A DNA stretch of 11,648 nt. Source: Fulvivirga aurantia. Its GTDB lineage: Bacteria; Bacteroidota; Bacteroidia; Cytophagales; Cyclobacteriaceae. Every line of letters starts with the position of its first letter. The first letter of the stretch is position 1. A program made the position numbers and the translations under genes. Location of the stretch: the NCBI RefSeq assembly GCF_009711475.1, contig NZ_SMMD01000854.1:1-11648 (forward strand), given 5' to 3'. Shown piece by piece: positions 1 through 7,834 of this stretch. Below the pieces are notes generated by a model. It was not told the DNA's origin and did not search any database. It was given only the letters and a program-made list of their open reading frames with translations.

Positions 1-25
1 TCAAAATTAAAGCAGAGACAGAGAT

Positions 26-1129
26 ATGCAGTACTCCATACTAGTAGTTGACGATAAGCCTGAAAACATAGCCCTTATCATGGAGTATCTCGGTGAAATG
101 GGTATAACAAAAAGTGTTTATTCTGCACCCAATGGTAAAATAGCCTCGGAGTTGGCCCTCAAATACAGTCCTGACCTTATTCTCACTGACTGGGATATGC
201 CCGAAATGACTGGCCTTGAATTGGTTAAATTCATAAAAGGAGATGAGGCTACCCAGCACATTCCTATCATTATGATCACCGCTGTAATGACTGAGCCAAA
301 ACGCTTGCAGCAAGCCTTCGATAGCGGTGTTCATGATTTTTTAAGTAAGCCCTATAGTAAATTAGAGTTCTTTTCTCGTGTGGGAAATGCCATGAAGCTT
401 GATCAGGCCTACAAGGAGGTAAATCTGGCTAAATTACGGTTAGAAGAACTTAATCAATTGAAAGACAAACTATTTTCTATAATTTCTCATGATATAAAAT
501 CTCCTCTGGCCAATCTTCACTCTATATTAATGATGATTGATCAGGGTATTATGACTAAAGAAGAGGCGTCAGAATATTACCAGGCCATTGACAGTAATGT
601 CGTGAGTGTGATAACGCTTTTAGAAAATCTTCTGGAGTGGTCTCAGTGGCAATTGAGAAAGGGTGTAGTGCCTAAAGAAGTCGACATAAGGCAAGAAACA
701 GAAGCCATTTTTTCATTAGTAAAAAATCAGGCTACTAAGAAAAATATAGATTTGGTGAATGACGTGCCTGATGAGCAGGTAGTAAAACTAGATAAAGACA
801 TGCTTGCCTTTGTTATACGTAATTTGGTCACCAATGCCATGAAATTTACAAGCAATGGAAGCGTTTCTGTCAATAGCGTACTAGATGATAATTCTATCCA
901 TTTAAATGTTGTTGATACCGGCATAGGAATGGATGAAACTAAATTAGCTAGCCTATTTAAAGGCCAGCGTGTTGACTCAGAAAAAGGTACACTTATGGAA
1001 CCCGGAACAGGCGTGGGGCTCACGCTTTGTCAGGAATTCGTTGAAAGTAATGGAGGGAAAATCTCCGTGACAAGCGAAGTGGGCAAGGGTAGCATTTTTA
1101 AAGTTTTCCTTCCTCTCAGCGAAAATTAA
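26..1129 (+). CDS. Cytosolic hybrid: receiver domain fused to HisKA/HATPase histidine kinase
   Basis: A 367-residue two-component protein with the receiver domain first and the kinase second. The receiver (about residues 3-122) has the acidic pair D9/D10, phospho-acceptor D55 in the run TDWDMPEM (very like CheY), T85 and K108. A short linker helix leads to a HisKA domain with H155 in FSIISHDIKSPL. The HATPase domain shows an N box with N266 and N270, a G1 box DTGIG (297-301) and a G2 box GTGVGL (327-332). There is no signal peptide or membrane segment, so it should act in the cytoplasm. By family knowledge, such proteins take phosphate or input through the receiver, which then tunes the kinase; the partner is not visible here. 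The start is preceded by a purine-rich stretch but no strong Shine-Dalgarno sequence. The next gene begins 79 bases downstream on the same strand. Domain calls are firm; the input and target are unknown. Confidence 0.93.
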   Translation: MQYSILVVDDKPENIALIMEYLGEMGITKSVYSAPNGKIASELALKYSPDLILTDWDMPEMTGLELVKFIKGDEATQHIPIIMITAVMTEPKRLQQAFDSGVHDFLSKPYSKLEFFSRVGNAMKLDQAYKEVNLAKLRLEELNQLKDKLFSIISHDIKSPLANLHSILMMIDQGIMTKEEASEYYQAIDSNVVSVITLLENLLEWSQWQLRKGVVPKEVDIRQETEAIFSLVKNQATKKNIDLVNDVPDEQVVKLDKDMLAFVIRNLVTNAMKFTSNGSVSVNSVLDDNSIHLNVVDTGIGMDETKLASLFKGQRVDSEKGTLMEPGTGVGLTLCQEFVESNGGKISVTSEVGKGSIFKVFLPLSEN

Positions 1130-1163
1130 GTTACACTCGAAATTTTTTCGATTTCTCGGTAAC
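1130..1163 (+). terminator. Possible weak hairpin after the REC-histidine kinase gene
   Basis: Directly after the stop codon, GTTAC (1130-1134) can pair with GTAAC (1159-1163). Inside lies a perfect 6-base stem, TCGAAA/TTTCGA, at 1137-1151 with a TTT loop. The stem is AT-rich and the T-rich stretch after it is interrupted, so this may be only a weak or leaky terminator. The next gene could still be partly read through. Confidence 0.3.
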
Positions 1164-1208
1164 CCTTTGCTTTTATAAATCACCAAGGGGTAAAATCACT
1201 TAGAAATC

Positions 1209-4200
1209 ATGAAAAAACTTATTCTCACCTGCCTTATCCTGTTAATCTCAGGTGAGGTATTTTGTCAAATAGCTACAGCAAGAAGAAACCCATCAAATCC
1301 TGTTTGGTCACACCCGGAATCGTGGGACATTGGCATGGCGCCATCCATGTATCACAAGGTAGTTGTACCAGTTGATGTAGAAATCAAGATCGATAGAGAT
1401 GTAAAAGTCAAAGACATCACCATACATGGCCGGGTAGAAGTCGATATGACCAAAGACATTGGCATATCAACAGAATATATTTTGGTAGATGGACCCGATG
1501 CTCGCTTTGAGTGGGGCACGGAACTAAATCCATACACAAAAAAAGGGGTTATCGGTCTTACAGGTAATAATTCCACAATTGATGTGAGTGGTCTCGGTAC
1601 TAAATTTATAGGTGCGATTAATAGGGGAGAGATTGATATCCATGGAGAGAATCGTGTCAGCTGGACAAAGCTGAGCAGAACAGCAGATGCGGGAACAGAA
1701 GAATTGTTCTTTGTATCGAGCACTGACTGGCGCGTGGGAGATGAGATTGTTGTAGCATCAACAGATTATAGTGCACATCAAGCAGAAAAAAGAACAATAA
1801 CAGCTGTAAGCGGAGGTGGTACAAGGGTATCTATAGATACTCCGATTGATACCATGCATTATGGTGAACTTCAACATTATAAAGGAGGGTCGCTTACTTT
1901 GGATGAAAGAGCTGAAGTAGGTTTACTTACCAGAAATATTTTGATCATGGGCGAGAATCCCGGAACTGATGGATTTGGTGGACATATCATAATCAGAGGA
2001 ATGGGTTCTAAAGGAAGAATATCGGGTGTAGAACTCTTCCAGATGGGGCAAAAGTCGAGGTTAGGCCGTTATCCTGTGCATTGGCATCATGGTATGAATG
2101 CGGCTGGTCAATATATCAAAAACAGCAGTATTCACAAGTCATTCAATCGTGCTGTCACGGTACATCATACAGATAATGCACTGATAGAAGAAGTGGTGGC
2201 TTATGATCATATTGGCCATGGTTTTTTCCTCGAGGCGGGTAGTGAAAGAGGCAATGTGTTCAATTATAACTTAGGCATATTAACCCGTAAGCCTAAGCTG
2301 GGAGAAGAAGTTCAATTACATGATAGGGTAGAAGATCCGCTTGATTTTGCCACTTTATTACCAGCAACCTATTGGATAACTAATCCTGATAATACATTCA
2401 TAGGAAATGTTGCAGCTGGTTCGGAGGGATCGGGCTTTTGGTTTACTGCTCAACCTTCAGTAATTGATAATCCCACCTCAGCTCTGGTACCAAAAAATTT
2501 AAAAATTACTTCTTTTCAAGGCAATACAGCTCATTCTAACAATTTCTCAAACTTAGCCATTGATGGTATGGCCAGGTGGAATGATCTTAATGGAGATGGG
2601 TTGGTTTCTCTAAGAGAAGAATCTTTTGAATATAGTGTCTATACACCCAATACTAGTGCCACAGACCCTCAGATAATCCCTGGTTTTACTTCTTACAAAA
2701 GTAGTGCTCGAGGTATATGGACAAGAGCTACCACCATTTATTTTGATCAATGCCGGCTTGCTGATTCTCACAAAAACACCTTCTTTTCATTTAATCAGAT
2801 TTTGACTAATTCACTTACTGTAGGTCAATCAGATAATGTAGGTATTAGGCGAATAAATCAAACAGACACTTCGGTGCCTTATTCTTTGCCGGTATTAAGC
2901 ATAGACCATGCAGACCAACGTAACAGATTACACGGACATACATTGTATGATGGCCCTTCAGGAATAAAAAATGTACACTTTGCCGGACTTGATAATGGAA
3001 ATGCAGTGGGTATAAGCATTTTCGGAGCACATAGAAAAAGCCCTGTACACTGGTCTCAAGGTATCACATGGGAAGCGGGAACACCACATGAGGCAAAGGT
3101 AGACATGGATTTCAGCTCACACCTTGACAGTAACCTCAATACTGGTTTGGTCGACTTTGACGGTTCAGTAACGGGTATTGCAAATAGCAGGTTAACCCCT
3201 AAAATACAATGGCACCCATGGTCTACAGTCGATCCAATGGGAGTTTTAGATATCGCTTACAATGCTCAACTAGAAGTTTCTGATGTGCAAATTCCTGATT
3301 GGGACGCTATAAACACCTTTAATTTAAATGTAGGTACTATTCATCTCGAGCCCAATTGGGGACCAGAACCTGTTTCTGAATTTTATGCAATTCGATACAG
3401 AGGTCTGCCTCAAGAGTATGACAGACCAAGCCATCCAACCTTTTTATACGACCCGGGTAGGGGTAACTCTATCATTCAGCCATCAGTATATACGCATAGT
3501 GGCTCGTACAACAGAAATCAAATGTATATCTGGCAGTTTCACAAATTGCCCTATAGTGCCAAAATATATTTACAATGGGCAGAGTTTGGAGGTCAGATGA
3601 TTTCGGCTATTCCTAATGTACCTTCAGACATAGAGCTGCACTATGAAGATGGCACTGCAGTGACTGTGGCCAGCGACATATATGACCTGACTACTGCTTC
3701 AAGTATTGAAAAGTATTTCATTTGGGATAATACCCTATACATCAGTCATTATGCTAACCAGTATTTTGATGATGTAGATATAAATGGTTTGCCCAATCAT
3801 TACAGAAGTAAGCCTATGATCATGTGTCAACCAGGCCGTTGTGGTGCTGGAGGAGCAAGTGCAGACATGTTTTTGGCCGATTATGAAAATGACGACTATG
3901 ATAGAAGTAGTCTCGATGGTGTCGGTATCACCACTCCTTCTGTTTATGTAAGTGCCGATGATCCGGGATACTGTCCTGCTGGAGATTGTGATGATTATAT
4001 CATGTTTTACATGAAGACAGACGGTGACGGGGTAGATGAATATTTGCGCTACACTATGAATTTTTATGATCAACCCTGGACGCATTTTAACCAGATAAGA
4101 TTTAAAGTCCTTGCTCCGGCTGTACAATTGATCTTAAAAGACCGTAGTGAAGGAGACGTAGATTTAGGAGTACGTGTTCCTGCCTCTGATTATAACCTTA

Positions 4201-4664
4201 GTTTTGATCTTTCAACTTTGAGCAAAGATAAAAGAGACGAAATATATGGCATAGAGCTTAGAATATACGAGTCTTACCTTGGCCCACTTAGTAGCAGATT
4301 CACAGTTGGTCTGGGCTTGTCAGAAGTTGTGTTGAGCCAGGCTGTTACATCTCATGGTACTGCCCGCACTATGGGACTTTCAGCTAAAGAAGACTCAAAA
4401 TCAATTGATAAGAATATGAATTTATACCCAAACCCAACCAACGGCTCATTTACTATTTCCTCCAAACTTGGGTCTGAACAGCTAGTAAATGTGAAGATCT
4501 ATGACACTATGGGAAAAGAGATGTATAGTTTTTCTGAAAAAGCCAATGACTCCTGGTCGCATACCTTTAACAAAGAAGGGCATAATTTACCAAATGGCTT
4601 GTATAAGGTAGTGCTAATCACAGATAATGAAAGTAGCGTTAAGATGCTTTTGATAAGGGATTAG
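1209..4664 (+). CDS. Secreted CEMIP/TMEM2-like G8 and beta-helix protein with T9SS sorting domain
   Basis: An 1151-residue exported protein. Residues 1-19 form a signal peptide, with likely cleavage before Q20; F18 before C19 argues against a lipobox. A G8 domain follows (about 33-130, starting around W33 and SWDIG). Next is a right-handed beta-helix region with blocks I recognise from animal CEMIP and TMEM2: DERAEVGLLTRN (232-243), RLGRYPVHWHHG (284-295), GHGFFLE (336-342), NLGILT (354-359) and TYWITNPDN through GSGFWF (387-412). Animal relatives depolymerise hyaluronan, so a polysaccharide-degrading role at the cell surface is plausible, but the substrate is inferred. Extra features are an EF-hand loop at 459-470 and CX4C motifs at 873-878 and 922-927. 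The final 80 or so residues (from NLYPNPTNGSF, 1071) are a type A T9SS sorting domain, implying passage across the outer membrane and removal of the tail. A strong terminator follows, so it is probably transcribed alone or with the upstream kinase. Confidence 0.9.
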   Translation: MKKLILTCLILLISGEVFCQIATARRNPSNPVWSHPESWDIGMAPSMYHKVVVPVDVEIKIDRDVKVKDITIHGRVEVDMTKDIGISTEYILVDGPDARFEWGTELNPYTKKGVIGLTGNNSTIDVSGLGTKFIGAINRGEIDIHGENRVSWTKLSRTADAGTEELFFVSSTDWRVGDEIVVASTDYSAHQAEKRTITAVSGGGTRVSIDTPIDTMHYGELQHYKGGSLTLDERAEVGLLTRNILIMGENPGTDGFGGHIIIRGMGSKGRISGVELFQMGQKSRLGRYPVHWHHGMNAAGQYIKNSSIHKSFNRAVTVHHTDNALIEEVVAYDHIGHGFFLEAGSERGNVFNYNLGILTRKPKLGEEVQLHDRVEDPLDFATLLPATYWITNPDNTFIGNVAAGSEGSGFWFTAQPSVIDNPTSALVPKNLKITSFQGNTAHSNNFSNLAIDGMARWNDLNGDGLVSLREESFEYSVYTPNTSATDPQIIPGFTSYKSSARGIWTRATTIYFDQCRLADSHKNTFFSFNQILTNSLTVGQSDNVGIRRINQTDTSVPYSLPVLSIDHADQRNRLHGHTLYDGPSGIKNVHFAGLDNGNAVGISIFGAHRKSPVHWSQGITWEAGTPHEAKVDMDFSSHLDSNLNTGLVDFDGSVTGIANSRLTPKIQWHPWSTVDPMGVLDIAYNAQLEVSDVQIPDWDAINTFNLNVGTIHLEPNWGPEPVSEFYAIRYRGLPQEYDRPSHPTFLYDPGRGNSIIQPSVYTHSGSYNRNQMYIWQFHKLPYSAKIYLQWAEFGGQMISAIPNVPSDIELHYEDGTAVTVASDIYDLTTASSIEKYFIWDNTLYISHYANQYFDDVDINGLPNHYRSKPMIMCQPGRCGAGGASADMFLADYENDDYDRSSLDGVGITTPSVYVSADDPGYCPAGDCDDYIMFYMKTDGDGVDEYLRYTMNFYDQPWTHFNQIRFKVLAPAVQLILKDRSEGDVDLGVRVPASDYNLSFDLSTLSKDKRDEIYGIELRIYESYLGPLSSRFTVGLGLSEVVLSQAVTSHGTARTMGLSAKEDSKSIDKNMNLYPNPTNGSFTISSKLGSEQLVNVKIYDTMGKEMYSFSEKANDSWSHTFNKEGHNLPNGLYKVVLITDNESSVKMLLIRD
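2583..2618 (+). other. EF-hand calcium-binding loop within the G8/beta-helix protein
   Basis: Residues 459-470 read DLNGDGLVSLRE. This matches the 12-position EF-hand loop: D at 1, N at 3, D at 5, G at 6, a hydrophobic residue at 8, S at 9 and E at 12. The loop follows the conserved helix core, so calcium may stabilise or regulate the fold. A looser acidic loop, DGDGVDE, lies at residues 938-944. Confidence 0.65.
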
Positions 4665-4691
4665 TTGACTTAATAGCATAGGGCCAAAGAG

Positions 4692-4749
4692 AAAGCTGCC
4701 TTTGAAGTTGTACCAACAATGGTTCGACTTTAAGGTAGCTTTTGTTTTT
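4692..4749 (+). terminator. Rho-independent terminator after the G8 protein gene
   Basis: AAAGCTGCCTT (4692-4702) pairs with AAGGTAGCTTT (4732-4742), an 11-base stem with one G-U pair. The loop can fold further through AAGTTG/CGACTT and ACCA/TGGT. The stem runs into the T tract TTTGTTTTT (4741-4749). It separates the secreted protein gene from the PadR-permease unit. Confidence 0.85.
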
Positions 4750-4775
4750 AGAAGATTGTCGATCTCTAAATTTAT

Positions 4776-4828
4776 TTTACTGACAAAAGTAAACTTTATA
4801 AAACCTTCTCCGTATATTACTGACAAAA
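4776..4828 (+). promoter_or_regulatory. Candidate PadR operator: two TTACTGACAAAA repeats
   Basis: The 12-base sequence TTACTGACAAAA occurs at 4777-4788 and again at 4817-4828, with starts exactly 40 bases apart. The first copy lies in the inverted repeat TTTACT-GACAAA-AGTAAA (4776-4793), with perfect 6-base arms. The second copy ends 15 bases before the PadR start codon. PadR proteins commonly bind inverted repeats in their own promoters, so autoregulation is the natural reading. No promoter matching the Bacteroidota consensus (TAnnTTTG) was recognised on the plus strand. Confidence 0.55.
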
Positions 4829-4843
4829 TGAAATAATATAATC

Positions 4844-5182
4844 ATGAGTCGATCATATTTAGGTGAGTTTGAAGAGTTAGTACTGCTTACAGTAGGGGTG
4901 TTATACGAAAATGCCTACGCAGTAGCCATCACTAAGGAAATTAAAGAGCAATCAGGTCGGTCTGTCAATGTAAGTGCTGTGCACAAATCATTATACAGAT
5001 TAGAAGAGAAAGGGATGCTTAAATCCGAGCTAGGTGAGGCTGAAGCTAAACGTGGGGGTAAGAGGAAACGGCTTTTTTCTATTACCCCTTATGGCAAAAA
5101 GGCGCTTGATGAGTCTATGGAATTGCGAACCAACCTACGAAATCAGATCCCTGAGGTGGCATTTAAATGGCAGATAGGATGA
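4844..5182 (+). CDS. PadR-family transcriptional regulator
   Basis: A 112-residue winged helix-turn-helix protein of the short PadR type. The N terminus (FEELVLLTVGVL) is the first helix. The recognition region is around SVNVSAVHKSLYRLEEKGML (about 40-59). The wing runs through GKRKRLFSITPYGKKAL (about 68-84), which is typical of the family. It is presumably a DNA-binding repressor of its own operon, responding to a small ligand or stress signal; the ligand cannot be read from sequence. Its 3' end overlaps the downstream permease gene by 16 bases, pointing to co-transcription and probable translational coupling. A direct-repeat operator candidate lies just upstream. No clear Shine-Dalgarno sequence precedes the start, which is usual for Bacteroidota. 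Confidence 0.93.
   Translation: MSRSYLGEFEELVLLTVGVLYENAYAVAITKEIKEQSGRSVNVSAVHKSLYRLEEKGMLKSELGEAEAKRGGKRKRLFSITPYGKKALDESMELRTNLRNQIPEVAFKWQIG
5153..5159 (+). promoter_or_regulatory. Shine-Dalgarno-like GAGGTGG deciding the permease start
   Basis: GAGGTGG lies inside the end of the PadR gene, seven bases before the ATG at 5167. It would be 19 bases from the alternative ATG at 5179, which overlaps the PadR stop as ATGA. Spacing therefore favours 5167. The ATGA arrangement remains a reasonable alternative and would shorten the protein by four residues. Confidence 0.45.
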
Positions 5183-7776
5183 CAAAGAAAACAAGCATAC
5201 CTCGATTGCCATACCTCTTTTTTAAATGGTACTGCAGAAGCGATCGGTTTGAAGAGCTTCATGGCGATCTGGAAGAGATGTTTTACGATAGGCTAGATGA
5301 GTTTGGTCACTCAAAAGCCTCATTTTATTACTATCTGGATGTGCTACGCTGCTGCCAGTCGTATGCCTGGAAAAAATCAACAACTCAAAATACAACAATA
5401 GTTATGCTTAAAAATTACTACAAAACTTCTTCCCGAAGTTTAATGAAAAATCCCTTAAATGCATTTATCAATGTATTTGGTCTCTCACTAGCCATCGGCA
5501 TCTGTATGTTGGTGTACGGTTTTACAAAATATGTCTATAGCATAGATCAGCATCACGTAAATAAGGAGAGTGTATTTCTTACCACCATATTTGTAGAGCG
5601 CGATGGCACCATGCAGCAAAATGGTCTAACACCGCGGCCATTAGCAACGATGCTCAAAGAAGACTTTCCTCAGGTCAGAAACACATGTCGTGTCGAAGAT
5701 CAAAATGCAATTGTCAAGCATAAGGACAATGTTTTTCATGAGCAAGTTCGATATGTAGACCCGTCCTTTTTAGAAATGTTCACTTTTCCCTTAAAGTGGG
5801 GCGTACAAGATGCACTAGGCGATATGAATAGTGTGGTGTTGAGCGCTCAAATGGCCGAAAAATACTTCGGATCAGAAAATCCCATAGGTAAGGACTTGCA
5901 GATAATATTTGGGTTAGAAAATAGTAAACTGTTTAAGGTAGCCGGTGTCGCTGAAGAATTCCCGAAGGCAAGTGATATACGTTTTAGTTTCCTACTCAAT
6001 TTTGACAACCTGGCTGTGGGGCATAAAGATTATGACGAGCATGATTGGGGTGAGTTGCTTAAGGCCACCTTTATACAATTAGATGAGCCTCATGCCATTG
6101 CAGAAATCGAAGCCAGCATGGATAAATACAAGGTGTTGCAGAATGAAGCCCAAAATACATGGGAAATTCATGACTTTGCATTTGAGCCATTAGCCACTTT
6201 ATACGAGCGCTCACCAAATATTCAAAGTGATATTTCTTATGGAAGAGGAGATAATGCTGCGTCAGTGATTTTTTTAGGTATTATAGGTTTATTTATGTTG
6301 GCTCTGGCCTGTTTAAATTACATCAACATAGCTATTGTCTCGGCAACTAAAAGGTTGAAAGAAATCGGAGTGCGCAAGTCCATTGGTGCTACACGTCAGA
6401 AAGTTATCACTCAATTTTTGACAGAAAACATTTTGGTTACGACTATTGCACTGGTTTTTGGTTTTATATTAGGCACTGCTGTCATCATTCCATGGTTTGA
6501 AGCAATCAATGATTTTAGCATGGAATTTACCATCTATGATCCTTTGCTTCTTATTTACCTTCCACTGATACTTTTGCTTACGGGTGTGGCTTCAGGCTTG
6601 TACCCCTCATTATATATTTCCAAGTTCCATGTATCCAAGATATTTAAGGGGTCAGTTGAGTTTGGCAAGAAGAACCCACTTACCAAGATATTCTTAGGCT
6701 TTCAGTTAATATTGGCCTGTATTCTAATCACGAGTGCAGTAGTATTTACGCAAAACACGCGATACACTGCCAAACGGGGTTGGGGTTACAACCAAAAGGA
6801 TGTGCTTTATACAGCTGTTTCTGGTGAGAAAGAGTTTGATCAACTGAAGGCATTGATGCAGCAGGAGTCAGCTGTACGGGCCATATCTGGAGCTGCCAAT
6901 CACGTGGGTACAAGTGCGCTTCATGCCGTAGTTACATTACCTCCCAACAACAAATACGATGTGAAAGAGCTAGCTGTAGAAGCAAATTATTTCAATATAA
7001 TGGGGCTGAAAGTTATAGAAGGAAGGGATTTTAACAACCACCCGGGTAGTGACAGGCAGGCCATAATAGTAAATGAAACACTTGTAAAAAACCTTAAACT
7101 AGATAAGCCATTGGGTATGGAACTGGGCTATGATAGTAGCAAATTCGAAATTATTGGTATTGTCAAGGATTTCCATAGCAACAACTTTTTTTATCCTATT
7201 GAGCCCATATTTTTCAGAGTGGCTGAGCCAGAAAATTATCAATACCTGGCCATGCAGGTTGAGGATGGAGAGCAATCTGAGGTGTATGCTAAATTAAGAC
7301 AAAACTGGTCTTCGCTTTTTCCGGAAATACCGTTTCAGGGTGGGCATCAGGAAGATGTCTGGGGATTGTATTATGCCGAAATAAATGGGCATACCCAGTT
7401 TTGGCAGGTAATTGCAATAATTGCTGTGATGCTCGCAGCTCTTGGTTTGTATGGCTTGGTTACGCTTAATGTGTCTGGGCGCACTAAAGAATTAAGTATT
7501 AGAAAAGTTTTAGGAGCGAGGCTGGATCAAATTTTATCGGTCATTACTCGTCAATATACCTGGCTTTTTGTAATTGCATTGGCGATCGGTGCACCTGCCA
7601 GCTTTTTTCTTATCTCGTTTGTGCTTGATTTTGCGTATGCCTATCACATGCCAATAAACTACTCTGGGGTAGCTACGGCTGTTTTTCTACTGATTGCGGT
7701 ACTACTCACTACGGTCTTCACCCAGATCGGTAGGCTATCAAAAACCAACCCGGTGGAAGGACTGAAAACCGAATAA
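5167..7776 (+). CDS. MacB/FtsX-type ABC transporter permease with N-terminal prefix domain
   Basis: An 869-residue inner-membrane permease. Residues 1-79 form a soluble region (RFEELHGDLEEMF, then a Y-rich helix) matching the 'permease prefix domain 2' found in Cytophagales permeases encoded next to PadR genes. The remainder is a duplicated MacB-like unit: a first membrane helix near 99-118, a large periplasmic domain, three helices between about 366 and 495, then a second copy starting near 509-527 and ending with three helices from 747 onward. The FtsX hallmark appears twice, KEIGVRKSIGA (398-408) and KELSIRKVLGA (774-784). In known relatives these proteins pair with a separate MacB/LolD-like ATPase and work by mechanotransmission rather than simple passage of substrate. 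No ATPase is encoded here, so the partner must lie elsewhere. The substrate is unknown. It probably follows PadR control. Confidence 0.93.
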   Translation: MADRMTKKTSIPRLPYLFFKWYCRSDRFEELHGDLEEMFYDRLDEFGHSKASFYYYLDVLRCCQSYAWKKSTTQNTTIVMLKNYYKTSSRSLMKNPLNAFINVFGLSLAIGICMLVYGFTKYVYSIDQHHVNKESVFLTTIFVERDGTMQQNGLTPRPLATMLKEDFPQVRNTCRVEDQNAIVKHKDNVFHEQVRYVDPSFLEMFTFPLKWGVQDALGDMNSVVLSAQMAEKYFGSENPIGKDLQIIFGLENSKLFKVAGVAEEFPKASDIRFSFLLNFDNLAVGHKDYDEHDWGELLKATFIQLDEPHAIAEIEASMDKYKVLQNEAQNTWEIHDFAFEPLATLYERSPNIQSDISYGRGDNAASVIFLGIIGLFMLALACLNYINIAIVSATKRLKEIGVRKSIGATRQKVITQFLTENILVTTIALVFGFILGTAVIIPWFEAINDFSMEFTIYDPLLLIYLPLILLLTGVASGLYPSLYISKFHVSKIFKGSVEFGKKNPLTKIFLGFQLILACILITSAVVFTQNTRYTAKRGWGYNQKDVLYTAVSGEKEFDQLKALMQQESAVRAISGAANHVGTSALHAVVTLPPNNKYDVKELAVEANYFNIMGLKVIEGRDFNNHPGSDRQAIIVNETLVKNLKLDKPLGMELGYDSSKFEIIGIVKDFHSNNFFYPIEPIFFRVAEPENYQYLAMQVEDGEQSEVYAKLRQNWSSLFPEIPFQGGHQEDVWGLYYAEINGHTQFWQVIAIIAVMLAALGLYGLVTLNVSGRTKELSIRKVLGARLDQILSVITRQYTWLFVIALAIGAPASFFLISFVLDFAYAYHMPINYSGVATAVFLLIAVLLTTVFTQIGRLSKTNPVEGLKTE

Positions 7777-7791
7777 TCATTTAAATCATAG

Positions 7792-7834
7792 CAAAAGCAC
7801 CGTGATTGATCAGGCAATCCGGTGCTTTTGTTTT
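7792..7834. terminator. Terminator between converging permease and kinase genes
   Basis: CAAAAGCACCG (7792-7802) pairs perfectly with CGGTGCTTTTG (7820-7830). An inner stem GATTG/CAATC (7804-7808 with 7815-7819) extends it past a single bulged T. On the plus strand it runs into TTTTGTTTTA, which overlaps the stop codon of the minus-strand kinase gene. On the minus strand the T run lies within the stem, so termination there is likely but weaker. It serves both converging genes. Confidence 0.88.

Noticed and set aside
1228..1265. Possible lipoprotein cysteine C19 in the G8 protein
   Set aside because: The residue before it is F rather than G or A, so it is not a lipobox, and the T9SS sorting tail indicates a different surface route.
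3735..4127. A 130-residue minus-strand open frame inside the G8 protein gene
   Set aside because: It is opposite a long, well-supported coding region, has an unnatural I/T-rich composition and resembles no family.
4784..4791. TACTTTTG on the minus strand, a match to the Bacteroidota -7 element TAnnTTTG
   Set aside because: It would fire away from PadR into the terminator, with no gene there. The match is better explained by the operator repeat it overlaps.
4614..4826. A 70-residue minus-strand open frame across the terminator and PadR leader
   Set aside because: It reads through a clear terminator hairpin and operator repeats, and the protein has no recognisable features.
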